Translations under genes and position numbers: made by a program
Part shown: one piece after another, positions 1 to 8,374 of the stretch
Layout: each line of letters begins with the position of its first letter
How positions within the stretch are numbered: position 1 is the stretch's first letter
Assembly: GCF_003269425.1 (NCBI RefSeq)
Contig: NZ_CP030104.1
Coordinates: forward strand, 921,001-985,000
DNA: 64,000 nucleotides
From: Flagellimonas maritima
Lineage (GTDB): Bacteria > Bacteroidota > Bacteroidia > Flavobacteriales > Flavobacteriaceae
Direction: 5' to 3'
Notes under the pieces: generated by a model
What the model was told of the DNA's origin: nothing
The model's database searches: none
The model's input: the letters and a program-made list of their open reading frames with translations, nothing else

Positions 1-73
1 GTTTTTTTATCAGTTCCTTTAGCTCATTGCGAGCTAACCTGGAATCCTCAACTATTACGGCCCTTATATTCAT
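1..73 (-). CDS. LytTR-family response regulator, N-terminus only (partial)
   Basis: Only the first 24 codons are inside the window. The reading begins M-N-I-R-A-V-I-V-E-D and continues into a helix rich in Leu, Arg and Lys, which is the usual first strand and acidic pocket of a receiver domain (the phospho-acceptor Asp would lie beyond the edge). Its ATG overlaps the TGA of the upstream histidine kinase by four bases (ATGA), so the two are translationally coupled and should form a two-component pair. A LytTR DNA-binding output domain is inferred from the LytS-type partner and is not visible here. Confidence 0.75.
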   Translation of the reverse strand, partial: MNIRAVIVEDSRLARNELKELIKK

Positions 74-1128
74 ACCAAAGGAATTTTGATGTTCGCTACA
101 ACTTCGCCATCAACCTCATTAATTTGAAATGAAGCCCTTTCAGCGTATAACAATTTTAATCTCTGTCTTATATTTTTCAATCCCAGTTGTGTACTATTCT
201 TATTTATTTGAAGCTTTCCACTATTCCTGACTTCGATTATAAGTTGCTGCCCTTCTTGCTTCAAACTCAAAACTATTCTACCTCCATTTTTTAGATTTGA
301 GATTCCGTGCTTAACGGCATTTTCAATCAATAATTGAACAATCATAGGCGGTATCTGCAAGGACAGTGTTTCCTTACCGATGTCCTTGTTGAATTCCAAT
401 CTATCTTCGAACTGTATTTTTGATAGATCGATATAGTTGTCCACCATATCCAATTCTTCTTCAACTGAAATTGCATTTGTATTGTTTTTGGTCAGGGAGT
501 AGCGTAGAATCTCTGAGAGTTTTGTGAGCATTTCCCTAGATTTCTCAATATCTTCCAACATTAATCCCCTTATATTGTTTAAACTATTGAACATGAAATG
601 GGGATTTATCTGTCCTTTTAACGTATTGAGTTGAGCTTGTTTTAAGTTTGCATTCAACTCCAAACGCTCAATCCTATCCCTATTCAGTTTAAGTAATAGT
701 TTTATGACCAAATAGCAGACTACCCAAGCAAAAATCATGAAAAGCGAACTAATAATGAGCAGCCATACTTTATTATAGGCTTTTAAAATTTTTAGTTCTT
801 CTTCAGAAACCGAAGTTCCGAAAGTATGGTACAAATAGCCGAGTCCTACGTTTAATAGTCCATATAATAAAGAGGCGATTAGGCCAGCAATTATGATTTT
901 GATTATGTCCGAGACACCAAAATCTTCAAAAGAAATATTGCGCTTTAAATAGTATCTCAATAGTGAAGTTGATGAGATACCAATAAAAATTCCACCCACA
1001 AAGTTGTACATCATAAATTCTGAACTACTGTTTTTCAATGTGAAAAAAGACAACGAGTTCAAGAAACCCCATCCTAAAAACTGAAGTAGCCAAAAAATAG
1101 AATTGCTATTTCTTTTGTTTATTTCCAT
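70..1128 (-). CDS. LytS/YehU-type sensor histidine kinase
   Basis: 352 residues. The first half has about four hydrophobic membrane segments (roughly residues 10-30, 40-57, 75-100 and 120-148) and no recognisable extracellular sensor domain. The second half is a His_kinase domain: the phospho-acceptor motif Q-I-N-P-H-F-M-F-N-S-L-N lies near residue 175, followed by an HATPase_c domain with the N box L-I-E-N-A-V-K-H-G and a G box around S-T-Q-L-G-L-K-N-I. This family phosphorylates LytTR regulators, and the gene downstream is such a regulator with a 4-bp overlap. Two very small membrane ORFs precede it in the same direction. The stimulus is unknown. Confidence 0.9.
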   Translation of the reverse strand: MEINKRNSNSIFWLLQFLGWGFLNSLSFFTLKNSSSEFMMYNFVGGIFIGISSTSLLRYYLKRNISFEDFGVSDIIKIIIAGLIASLLYGLLNVGLGYLYHTFGTSVSEEELKILKAYNKVWLLIISSLFMIFAWVVCYLVIKLLLKLNRDRIERLELNANLKQAQLNTLKGQINPHFMFNSLNNIRGLMLEDIEKSREMLTKLSEILRYSLTKNNTNAISVEEELDMVDNYIDLSKIQFEDRLEFNKDIGKETLSLQIPPMIVQLLIENAVKHGISNLKNGGRIVLSLKQEGQQLIIEVRNSGKLQINKNSTQLGLKNIRQRLKLLYAERASFQINEVDGEVVANIKIPLV

Positions 1129-1176
1129 AAATCAAATCAAAAAAGGTCAAAATATAGCTCTTTGGGAAATTGAGAT

Positions 1177-1272
1177 TTAATGCAAGGTATGGAATAGAAT
1201 TTTTCCTAAACCAAATCCCAAGCCAAATAGAATGATAGCCATGATTTCTATTATTTTTTTATTCTTATCCAT
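1177..1272 (-). CDS. very small hydrophobic ORF (31 aa) upstream of the histidine kinase
   Basis: An ATG-initiated frame encodes M-D-K-N-K-K followed by one hydrophobic helix rich in Ile, Leu, Phe and Gly (about residues 7-27) and ends in TAA. It starts four bases after the stop of the 68-residue membrane ORF and ends 48 bases before the kinase start, so the four genes look like one transcript. A charged N-terminus plus one transmembrane helix is a plausible membrane microprotein. There is no homology evidence, and an ORF this short can arise by chance. Confidence 0.4.
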   Translation of the reverse strand: MDKNKKIIEIMAIILFGLGFGLGKILFHTLH

Positions 1273-1276
1273 TTTA

Positions 1277-1483
1277 TCATCTTTTAAAAATCCTCTTTAG
1301 GAATCGGTATTCACATTTATTGTCAGTATTCAGAAAAGCGATCCATATAAAAGAAGTTCCTATATAAAGAGGTATAAAATAACTTTTATATTCCCAGCCT
1401 AGCCATTTTCCATAAATACCAATACATATTCCCACTATTCCCGAAATCAATATTGCCTTTTGAGTTACATTCAATTTTTTCAT
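1277..1483 (-). CDS. small two-helix membrane protein of unknown function
   Basis: 68 residues starting with ATG. Two hydrophobic segments (about residues 10-26 and 34-51) are separated by a short Lys/Tyr-rich loop, and the C-terminus is basic (ending R-I-F-K-R). It lies at the head of a same-strand group with the 31-residue ORF, the LytS-like kinase and the regulator. This suggests a role linked to that sensor, for example as an accessory membrane subunit, but the family is not recognised and the link is inferred from position only. Confidence 0.55.
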   Translation of the reverse strand: MKKLNVTQKAILISGIVGICIGIYGKWLGWEYKSYFIPLYIGTSFIWIAFLNTDNKCEYRFLKRIFKR

Positions 1484-1692
1484 GGTCGCTATTTTAGATT
1501 TTAAAACGTAGAATTTTATACAAGAACCGTTACAAGTAATGAGATGATTAATTTGGCTAATGCTATCATGATTATTGTTTTACTGATTACACTTCAAAAA
1601 TAAAGTCTATACACTGCTATTTGTAATAGATTATGACCAATGGTAAAATTGAAACCGCGAACGGCAAAGCTACTTTTTGAACAAAATGCAAA

Positions 1693-1724
1693 AACAAAAA
1701 GGAGCCATGTGGCTCCTTTTTGTT
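1693..1724 (-). terminator. Rho-independent terminator after the S9 peptidase
   Basis: A perfect inverted repeat built around AGGAGCCA-TG-TGGCTCCT is flanked by A-runs on the left and T-runs on the right. It lies 21 bases beyond the stop of the S9 peptidase. Read on the minus strand it ends in a T-rich tract, so it terminates that gene and separates it from the two-component group. Confidence 0.75.
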
Positions 1725-1744
1725 CGTTAATCAAAAGTTTGAAA

Positions 1745-4054
1745 CTAGTCTTTTAAAGGCGTAGGAATTTCTTTGTCCCCTAAATGCTTGGCATAAAAGC
1801 CCATCATTGTCTTGTAGAGTTCTATCCTGTTTTCTTCTTTGCCAAAACCGTGGCCTTCATCATACTTGACCATGTAGGGAACATCGAACCCTTTAGCTCT
1901 AAGTGCACTGACAATCTGGTCAGATTCATCAATGTTTACCCTTGGGTCATTAGCACCTTGAACCACGAATAAAGGCTTCTTGATTTTGTCGATTTGATAC
2001 ACTGGTGATACTTCCTCCATTATTTTCTTTTCTTCGGCAATATCCTCATCATACCAAATTTCCTTAATGATTTTTAGATAAGGTTTCCAATATGGTGGAA
2101 TGGTTTTCATGAATGTGAAAATGTTAGAAACACCAACATAGTCAACACCACAGGCATATAAATCCGGTGTTTTTGTCAATCCGCGCAAAACGGCATAACC
2201 ACCATGACTTCCTCCGTATATTGCTGCCTTATCGGCATCTACCCAACCTTGGTCAACCACGTATGCCAATCCATCTTCCACATCGTCCATGGCCTTTCTT
2301 CCAATCTGCTTAAATCCAGATTCCAAAAACTTCTTTCCGTAACCCCCTGAAATCCTAAAATTAACTTGGAGTGTGGCATATCCCCTGCTAGCAAACAATT
2401 GGGCTTCAGGGTTGAAGCCCCATGAATCGCGGATACCTTGTGGACCTCCATGTGGGTTAACTATTACCGGAACTTTTTGTCCGGACAATGCTGCTTTGGG
2501 CAAAGTAATATAACCATGTAAGGTAATGCCGTCCCTACTCTTGAAAGTGATAGGGCGCATTTCTGACATATCTTCTTCCTTGAGCTGTGGCATTAGGTTG
2601 TACAAGAATTTAAACTCATCGTCTTTTACATTGTAAGAATGGTATTCTCCATATAGTTTATCACTTTGTATGAAAATCAAAATGTTATTTTCATCATCAG
2701 TTGCATCGGCAATGGTGTATTGTTTGTTCGGGAATTTATCAGTAATTTTTTTATGTAGTTTTTTGTAAGATTCACTTATGGGTACAATCTCTGTTTTTTC
2801 ACCCTCGTACATAAAATAATCCAATTCGTATCCTCGCTTTTTGGATATGTGCATATCCTGTACATCATATTGATCGTTGGAAAAAACCTTTTTAAGAATC
2901 TTTCCCTCTTTTAAATCATAAAGAACAACCTCGGCCTTGTCATTATCCAGGTTGGATATTACATAAGCATCATCAGGATTTTCAGTGGCATAGTTGAAAT
3001 CCAGAATACCGAAAGAATCTTTCCAGTTAAGGCTTTTTACAATCTTATATCCTCCATTTCCATCTTCATAATACAGGTCCTGTTCAACACCGTCCCTCAT
3101 TTTAGTATAAGCTTTTAGATTGCCATCTTTATCAAAATCATAGCCCGCTATTGGATTTGCAGGGTCATCGTTATTAAATAGTTGTTCTAGCTCACCGGTA
3201 ACCACATTTACCTTATAGGGTTCAAAAACCTGAGGGTTGTTTTTGTTCATAGAGACGATGATATGGTCTTTATCCTCCTTAAGAAGTTCAGTAAACTGAG
3301 CTTGAATCCCTTCAAACGGAGTCAAATCCTTTAAATCAGATCCATCCAAATCCACTGCATATACATGGTAGTTTTCATCGCCGCCCTTATCCATAATATA
3401 GGCCAAACGCTCGTTATTTAGCCAAGCGTACCCCCTAACCAATTCTTCTTTTTCCTCAATGGCCTTTTTTACATCTCCTGTTGAAATGTTCTTGACCATT
3501 ACATGCCTTTTTCCGTTTTCATCTTTTTCACGATAGGACATATATGTACCATCGGGAGAAAAACGGAAGGTCGAGGCTTTGGGCCTTGCAAAATAATCTT
3601 CTACCGTATACCTGTAATCACCTTTATCCAATGCTGCCAAAGCTTTTAATTCCTCATCCGAACTTACCAATGAGGGGTTTCCAGGAACAGTTTTCTCCTT
3701 TTTTTCCAAATTCAAGGGAAACTCCATTCCTCCTTGGTAAAATGTACCTTTCATCATAGCACCTTCGGGCGTACCCACGTATTTAATTCCTGCTTGCTTA
3801 AAGACAATGGTTAGTTGGTTGTCCGCAAATAAAGTTTCGTCCATAGGAATACCTGTTGCACCTTGCGATGGGCTATCCATGGTAGCTTTTAATGTTCCCG
3901 CTTCCTGGTTTATATCAAAAATAAGAGGCATTTCGTTGCCTTGTACAGTTAGTGTACCTTGCCAAGAACCTGCAATGTCCTGTGCAAATGTGGTCATCCC
4001 CATACATAGAAAGAGGATACTACCGATAATTTTAAAATTAGATAGTGTTTTCAT
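1745..4054 (-). CDS. secreted S9-family (prolyl oligopeptidase-like) peptidase
   Basis: 769 residues with a signal peptide (M-K-T-L-S-N-F-K-I..., cleavage after T-T-F-A-Q). Residues of about 26-125 form an extra beta-rich domain ahead of the usual WD40/beta-propeller segment (about 150-500). The C-terminal alpha/beta hydrolase domain carries the nucleophile motif G-G-S-H-G-G-Y, an acidic residue in Q-G-A-N-D-P-R-V, and the catalytic His in D-E-G-H-G-F. Peptidases of this type cleave short peptides, often after proline or alanine, and are expected here in the periplasm or at the cell surface. It stands alone with its own terminator. Confidence 0.9.
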   Translation of the reverse strand: MKTLSNFKIIGSILFLCMGMTTFAQDIAGSWQGTLTVQGNEMPLIFDINQEAGTLKATMDSPSQGATGIPMDETLFADNQLTIVFKQAGIKYVGTPEGAMMKGTFYQGGMEFPLNLEKKEKTVPGNPSLVSSDEELKALAALDKGDYRYTVEDYFARPKASTFRFSPDGTYMSYREKDENGKRHVMVKNISTGDVKKAIEEKEELVRGYAWLNNERLAYIMDKGGDENYHVYAVDLDGSDLKDLTPFEGIQAQFTELLKEDKDHIIVSMNKNNPQVFEPYKVNVVTGELEQLFNNDDPANPIAGYDFDKDGNLKAYTKMRDGVEQDLYYEDGNGGYKIVKSLNWKDSFGILDFNYATENPDDAYVISNLDNDKAEVVLYDLKEGKILKKVFSNDQYDVQDMHISKKRGYELDYFMYEGEKTEIVPISESYKKLHKKITDKFPNKQYTIADATDDENNILIFIQSDKLYGEYHSYNVKDDEFKFLYNLMPQLKEEDMSEMRPITFKSRDGITLHGYITLPKAALSGQKVPVIVNPHGGPQGIRDSWGFNPEAQLFASRGYATLQVNFRISGGYGKKFLESGFKQIGRKAMDDVEDGLAYVVDQGWVDADKAAIYGGSHGGYAVLRGLTKTPDLYACGVDYVGVSNIFTFMKTIPPYWKPYLKIIKEIWYDEDIAEEKKIMEEVSPVYQIDKIKKPLFVVQGANDPRVNIDESDQIVSALRAKGFDVPYMVKYDEGHGFGKEENRIELYKTMMGFYAKHLGDKEIPTPLKD

Positions 4055-4211
4055 TGTGCTTAAATAAATTAATAGTAGTTTAAAATAAGTTTCTAATATG
4101 ACTGTTTTATAACATTAGCGTTACATGTTTATGGAAGTAAATATACTTTTAGAAAAGAAAATAAGTAAAATAGATTATGACAAGCGGTAAATTAACTAAG
4201 GTCAACGGATT

Positions 4212-4754
4212 TTAATTATTTTCAGGAGGAAATTTTGAAAAAACTTTTTTAACGACCGCCCTCAATTTTTCTTGTCGTACGCTGGGCGAGGCATTTTCCC
4301 GAAATCCACTTTCACTGGAGGCTTGCCAGATAAGTGCATCTTTTTCCGCATCGACAAAATCAAACTGTATCATTCTTTGAATTCCCGAATTTCCAATAGG
4401 GATTCCAAAGGAAACTCCACCTCCTACATTTCTTCCACCTCCCCCAACACCAACGCCAACGTTATTATTGGGATTGTTCCTAAATTGATTACTGAGAATG
4501 TTGATATAGAGATCTGGTTCTTCTGCCAGAAGATATCCTTTTGATTGTAAAGTGGAGTCTAAAATCCTAAATAATCTTTTTTCATCCAACCCACTCAATC
4601 CAGAATTGATATCGGAAAAATAATTATAGCTGGTATAGTTTGAAAAGTTTGTGGATTTGTCATAGTCATAATTAACCCGAACACTACTGCAGGCCAAAAA
4701 AATTGAGCAAAACAATAAAATTAAAAAAGGCTTTATACATTCAAGAGTCTTCAT
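4212..4754 (-). CDS. DUF4136-type lipoprotein
   Basis: 180 residues with a lipoprotein signal peptide: a hydrophobic core ending L-A-C-S, lipidated Cys at about residue 22. The mature protein starts with the Val-rich N-Y-D-Y-D-K strand typical of DUF4136 proteins and contains a Gly/Val/Asn-rich stretch near residues 95-125 (V-G-V-G-V-G-G-G-G). These proteins are small outer-membrane or periplasmic lipoproteins of unknown function. It has long intergenic spacers on both sides (157 and 195 bp) and appears monocistronic. Confidence 0.8.
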   Translation of the reverse strand: MKTLECIKPFLILLFCSIFLACSSVRVNYDYDKSTNFSNYTSYNYFSDINSGLSGLDEKRLFRILDSTLQSKGYLLAEEPDLYINILSNQFRNNPNNNVGVGVGGGGRNVGGGVSFGIPIGNSGIQRMIQFDFVDAEKDALIWQASSESGFRENASPSVRQEKLRAVVKKVFSKFPPENN

Positions 4755-4949
4755 AAAATCAATATCAACAATTTCTTATTATCAATCATCACACTGAATT
4801 TATTTCAGGGTAACATCAAAATTTTCGGCTTACTACTATATGAGATGCTGAAACGAGTTCAGCATAACTTGAGAGCAGCCATTACAAAAACATAGAACTG
4901 TTTGATATAAATTTAATCAAAATTAGTTTCGAATGAACTATGAACGCGC

Positions 4950-5951
4950 TTATTCGTTCAACAATTTCCAAAGGTCATCCTTAAGTTCTTGAATACCTTG
5001 CTGTGCCACTGAAGATATAAATCTATAGCCAACACTCTTGAAATCCCTATCAAGTTCAACACTCATTTCTTCCATTAGCTCTTCATCCAACATGTCACTT
5101 TTAGAAATTGCAACCAATCTTTCCTTATGCAAAAGCTCGGGGTTGTAACGCCTCAACTCATCAAGCAGGATTTTATATTCTTTAAAAATATCATTGCTGT
5201 CTGCAGGAATCAAAAAAAGTAAGGTCGCGTTACGCTCAATGTGTCTTAAAAAGTAGTGGCCCAATCCTTTTCCTTCAGCAGCACCTTCAATAATCCCGGG
5301 AATATCGGCCATAACAAAGCTTCTAAAATCACGGTATTCCACAATTCCCAGATTAGGTTTTAAGGTCGTGAATTCATAATCAGCGATTTTTGGCTTGGCA
5401 GAGGTCATCACGGATAGCAGGGTCGATTTACCGGCATTGGGAAAACCTACAAGTCCTACGTCTGCCAGCACCTTTAATTCTAAAGTAACCTGAGCCTCTT
5501 CACCGGGGATTCCTGGCTGGGCATACCGTGGAGTCTGATTGGTAGCACTTTTAAAATGCCAATTACCTCGACCTCCCATTCCACCTTTGGCCACAATTTT
5601 TTCTTCTCCGTCCTCGGTAATTTCAAAAAGAATCTTATTTGTTTCGCTGTCTCTGACCACAGTGCCCAATGGTACATCCATATAAACATCTTGACCATCT
5701 GCTCCAGTACTACGATTTTTACTGCCATGCTCTCCATGGCCTGCTTTAAAGTGTTTTTTGAATTTGAAGGTGACCAATGTCCAAAGATTGCTGTTACCTC
5801 GAACGATCACATGTCCGCCACGGCCTCCGTCACCACCATCTGGCCCACCTTTGGTGATATACTTTTCACGATGCAAGTGTACGGATCCTTTACCTCCATT
5901 ACCAGAAGCTACATTTACTTTAACATAATCGACAAAATTACCTTCGGTCAT
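4950..5951 (-). CDS. obg: GTPase Obg/CgtA
   Basis: 333 residues. The N-terminal Obg fold (about 1-160) is Gly-rich with repeats such as G-G-D-G-G-R-G-G-H. The GTPase domain (about 161-325) has G1 [10 protein letters not shown]3 D-I-P-G and G4 S-K-S-D. Obg is an essential ribosome-associated GTPase in 50S subunit assembly and stress control. It lacks the extra C-terminal domain found in some Gram-positive homologues. It begins 35 bases after hpt-adk on the same strand, so it is probably co-transcribed from the promoter upstream of that fusion gene. Confidence 0.96.
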   Translation of the reverse strand: MTEGNFVDYVKVNVASGNGGKGSVHLHREKYITKGGPDGGDGGRGGHVIVRGNSNLWTLVTFKFKKHFKAGHGEHGSKNRSTGADGQDVYMDVPLGTVVRDSETNKILFEITEDGEEKIVAKGGMGGRGNWHFKSATNQTPRYAQPGIPGEEAQVTLELKVLADVGLVGFPNAGKSTLLSVMTSAKPKIADYEFTTLKPNLGIVEYRDFRSFVMADIPGIIEGAAEGKGLGHYFLRHIERNATLLFLIPADSNDIFKEYKILLDELRRYNPELLHKERLVAISKSDMLDEELMEEMSVELDRDFKSVGYRFISSVAQQGIQELKDDLWKLLNE

Positions 5952-5986
5952 GGTTCTTTTTAAAAAATGGTCTAAACGAAATGAAT

Positions 5987-7093
5987 TTATAGGGTGTCGA
6001 CAACCGCACCCAAACGCTCGGAAATTTCAGAAATCTCACCTATTCCATTTACCGAATGGAACTTGCCTTGTTTTTCGTAGTAAGCTTTTAAAGGGGCTGT
6101 TTTTTGATTGTACTCATCAAATCGATTTCGTATTTTACCTTCATCCTGATCATCGGTACGTCCGCTAAGCTTTCCACGTTCCAACAGACGGGCAACTAAA
6201 ATATTATCATCTGCTTCTAAGGCAATAGTGGCGTTGATTTCCATATCCTTAGAACCTAAAAAGTTATCCAATGCTTCCGCCTGGGCCGTTGTTCTTGGAA
6301 AACCATCAAAAATAAAACCTGCGGCATCAGGATTTTTCTCCACTTCTTCTTTCAGCATATCAATGGTTACCTCATCTGGCACCAAATCACCTCTGTCCAT
6401 AAACGACTTGGCCAATTTGCCTAGTTCAGTGCCGTTTTTTATGTTATATCTAAAAACATCTCCTGTTGATATATGTTTTAGATTGTATTTTTCCTTTAAA
6501 ACATCAGCTTGGGTTCCTTTTCCTGCACCAGGCTTTCCAAAAAGCACTAGGTTGATCATAGTTGTTTGATTTAGTTGGTATACTTCTCTTAAATTTCTGC
6601 CCAATTCTTTATAGTCCAATCCATATCCCACGATAAACGTATCAGGAATTTCCATGCCCACATAGTCAATGGTGTACTCGCCATTATAAATATCCGACTT
6701 GTAAAACAATGAAGCAATCTTGAATTCTTTTGCGTTGGTTTGGGAAAACAGATGCACCAATTTTTTTAAGGTTCTGCCAGTATCGATAACATCTTCGAGA
6801 ATGATTACGCTACGTCCTTCAATATCTTCGGGTACATCCAATAAAGTCTCTACAATTCCTGTGGAAGTCAATCCTTGATAAGAACTCAATCGCACAAAGG
6901 AAACTTGACAAGGATGTTGATATGCCTTTAGAAAATCGGAGACAAACATGAAAGCTCCATTGAGCACCCCAACAAAAATAGGGGTATCGTCCTTGTAATC
7001 GGCAGTGATTTCCGACGCAATCCTTTTTACGGCCGCCAGAATTTCTTCCTCTTTCAAATAGGGCTTAAAAACCTTGTCATGAAGCTTAATCAA
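5987..7093 (-). CDS. fused hypoxanthine phosphoribosyltransferase - adenylate kinase
   Basis: 368 residues in one continuous frame. Residues 1-177 are an HPRT-type phosphoribosyltransferase with the PRPP loop [12 protein letters not shown], which makes IMP/GMP from purine bases. Residues 179-368 are a complete short-form adenylate kinase: P-loop [15 protein letters not shown], and G-R-T-D-D in a short lid. The kinase half is exactly the usual 190 residues and starts with an ATG in frame at 6559, so internal initiation could also yield a separate Adk. The first codon is TTG (7093); the next residues I-K-L-H-D-K fit the normal HPRT start and no better ATG exists nearby. A TAnnTTTG box lies 25 bases upstream. 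Confidence 0.92.
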   Translation of the reverse strand: MIKLHDKVFKPYLKEEEILAAVKRIASEITADYKDDTPIFVGVLNGAFMFVSDFLKAYQHPCQVSFVRLSSYQGLTSTGIVETLLDVPEDIEGRSVIILEDVIDTGRTLKKLVHLFSQTNAKEFKIASLFYKSDIYNGEYTIDYVGMEIPDTFIVGYGLDYKELGRNLREVYQLNQTTMINLVLFGKPGAGKGTQADVLKEKYNLKHISTGDVFRYNIKNGTELGKLAKSFMDRGDLVPDEVTIDMLKEEVEKNPDAAGFIFDGFPRTTAQAEALDNFLGSKDMEINATIALEADDNILVARLLERGKLSGRTDDQDEGKIRNRFDEYNQKTAPLKAYYEKQGKFHSVNGIGEISEISERLGAVVDTL

Positions 7094-7118
7094 TGCCTTC
7101 TTACTTTTATTGGGTTGG

Positions 7119-7126
7119 CAAAGATA
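7119..7126 (-). promoter_or_regulatory. putative -7 box for hpt-adk-obg
   Basis: On the minus strand the sequence reads TATCTTTG, matching the Bacteroidota -7 consensus TAnnTTTG. Transcription would start about six bases downstream, giving a leader of about 20 nt before the TTG start. No good -33 TTTG is visible at the expected spacing, so this is a partial match. Confidence 0.45.
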
Positions 7127-7180
7127 ACACTTTAGGGGCGCTTTACCGCTTCATACTTTTATCCCTTAAAGGAATTCATG

Positions 7181-7188
7181 TATTTTTG
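7181..7188 (+). promoter_or_regulatory. putative -7 box for purK operon
   Basis: TATTTTTG fits TAnnTTTG. The predicted start site (about 7194) lies upstream of the ATG at 7211 but downstream of the in-frame ATG at 7178, so it supports 7211 as the real start of purK. It is in the same 117-bp divergent spacer as the hpt-adk box. Confidence 0.45.
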
Positions 7189-7210
7189 TTTTCCTTGCAA
7201 AAACAGTTCA

Positions 7211-8365
7211 ATGAATTTTTTCTCTTCCAGTTTTAAACTTGGCATTCTCGGTGGCGGGCAACTAGGTAAAATGTTACTCTATGAAACCAGAAAATGGGAC
7301 ATACGCACTAAGGTAATGGATGCTTCCACGGATGCCCCTTGCAGAATAGCATGCAATGAATTCATACAGGGCAACCTTTTGGATTTTGATGCGGTCTATA
7401 ACTTTGGAAAAGATGTAGATGTCCTTACCATTGAAATTGAAAACGTTAATGTGGATGCCTTGGAAAAGTTGGAGCATGAAGGTGTGAAAGTATATCCTCC
7501 CACAAAAACATTGAGAACTATTCAGAATAAGGCAACACAAAAGTTGTTTTATACGGATAATGACATCCCTACCTCTCCATTTACTCGATTTGCCTACACT
7601 TCGGAAATAGAGGATAGTATATCCAATGGCGGACTTCGGTACCCCTTTGTATGGAAAAGTGCTCAGTTCGGGTACGATGGACAGGGCGTAAAGATTATAA
7701 GAAAATTGGCAGATTTAGATGAACTTCCGAATGTTGAATGTATTGCTGAGGAAATGATCAATTTTAAAAATGAACTGGCGGTTATCGTTGTGAGGAATAC
7801 GGTCGGTAAGGTAAAAACCTATCCTGTAGTTGAAATGGAATTTCATCCCGAAGCCAATCAAGTGGAATATGTTATCTGTCCCGCCAGGATTGAAGAAGCC
7901 GTAGCTAAAAAAGCTACAGAGGTCGCTTTACGGGTATCTGAAAAATTAGAGCACGTCGGATTACTTGCTGTAGAATTGTTCCAAACCAAGGATGATGAAA
8001 TTTTAGTGAACGAAGTTGCGCCAAGACCCCATAACAGTGGCCATTATAGTATCGAGGCCAGTTACACCAATCAGTTTGAGCAACACATTAGAGCTATATT
8101 GGGATTACCTTTGGGTAAAACGAAAAGCAAAGTGGCGGGAATAATGGTAAATCTTGTAGGAGCGGAAGGACATATGGGAGACGTTGTCTATGAAAATATA
8201 GATGCCATTTTAGAAATGGATGGAGTGACCCCGCACATATACGGAAAAAAACAAACACGACCCTTTCGGAAAATGGGACATGTTACGATTGTTGATGAGG
8301 ATATGGGCAAAGCCAGAGCCATTGCACAAAAAGTGAAGGAAACGATTAAAGTTATAAGTAAATAA
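7211..8365 (+). CDS. purK: N5-carboxyaminoimidazole ribonucleotide synthase PurK
   Basis: 384 residues from the ATG at 7211. An in-frame ATG 33 bases upstream gives a Cys/Phe-rich extension not expected in the family. The ATP-grasp protein begins with L-G-I-L-G-G-G-Q-L-G-K-M and has the E-N-E-V/I-A-P-R-P-H-N-S-G-H metal/ATP motif near residue 260 (seen as V-N-E-V-A-P-R-P-H-N-S-G-H). It converts AIR, ATP and bicarbonate to N5-CAIR in de novo purine synthesis. The partner mutase purE lies downstream but is separated by an unrelated secreted protein gene. The spacing (9 bp and 1 bp) indicates one operon. Confidence 0.95.
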   Translation: MNFFSSSFKLGILGGGQLGKMLLYETRKWDIRTKVMDASTDAPCRIACNEFIQGNLLDFDAVYNFGKDVDVLTIEIENVNVDALEKLEHEGVKVYPPTKTLRTIQNKATQKLFYTDNDIPTSPFTRFAYTSEIEDSISNGGLRYPFVWKSAQFGYDGQGVKIIRKLADLDELPNVECIAEEMINFKNELAVIVVRNTVGKVKTYPVVEMEFHPEANQVEYVICPARIEEAVAKKATEVALRVSEKLEHVGLLAVELFQTKDDEILVNEVAPRPHNSGHYSIEASYTNQFEQHIRAILGLPLGKTKSKVAGIMVNLVGAEGHMGDVVYENIDAILEMDGVTPHIYGKKQTRPFRKMGHVTIVDEDMGKARAIAQKVKETIKVISK

Positions 8366-8374
8366 AACTGTTAT

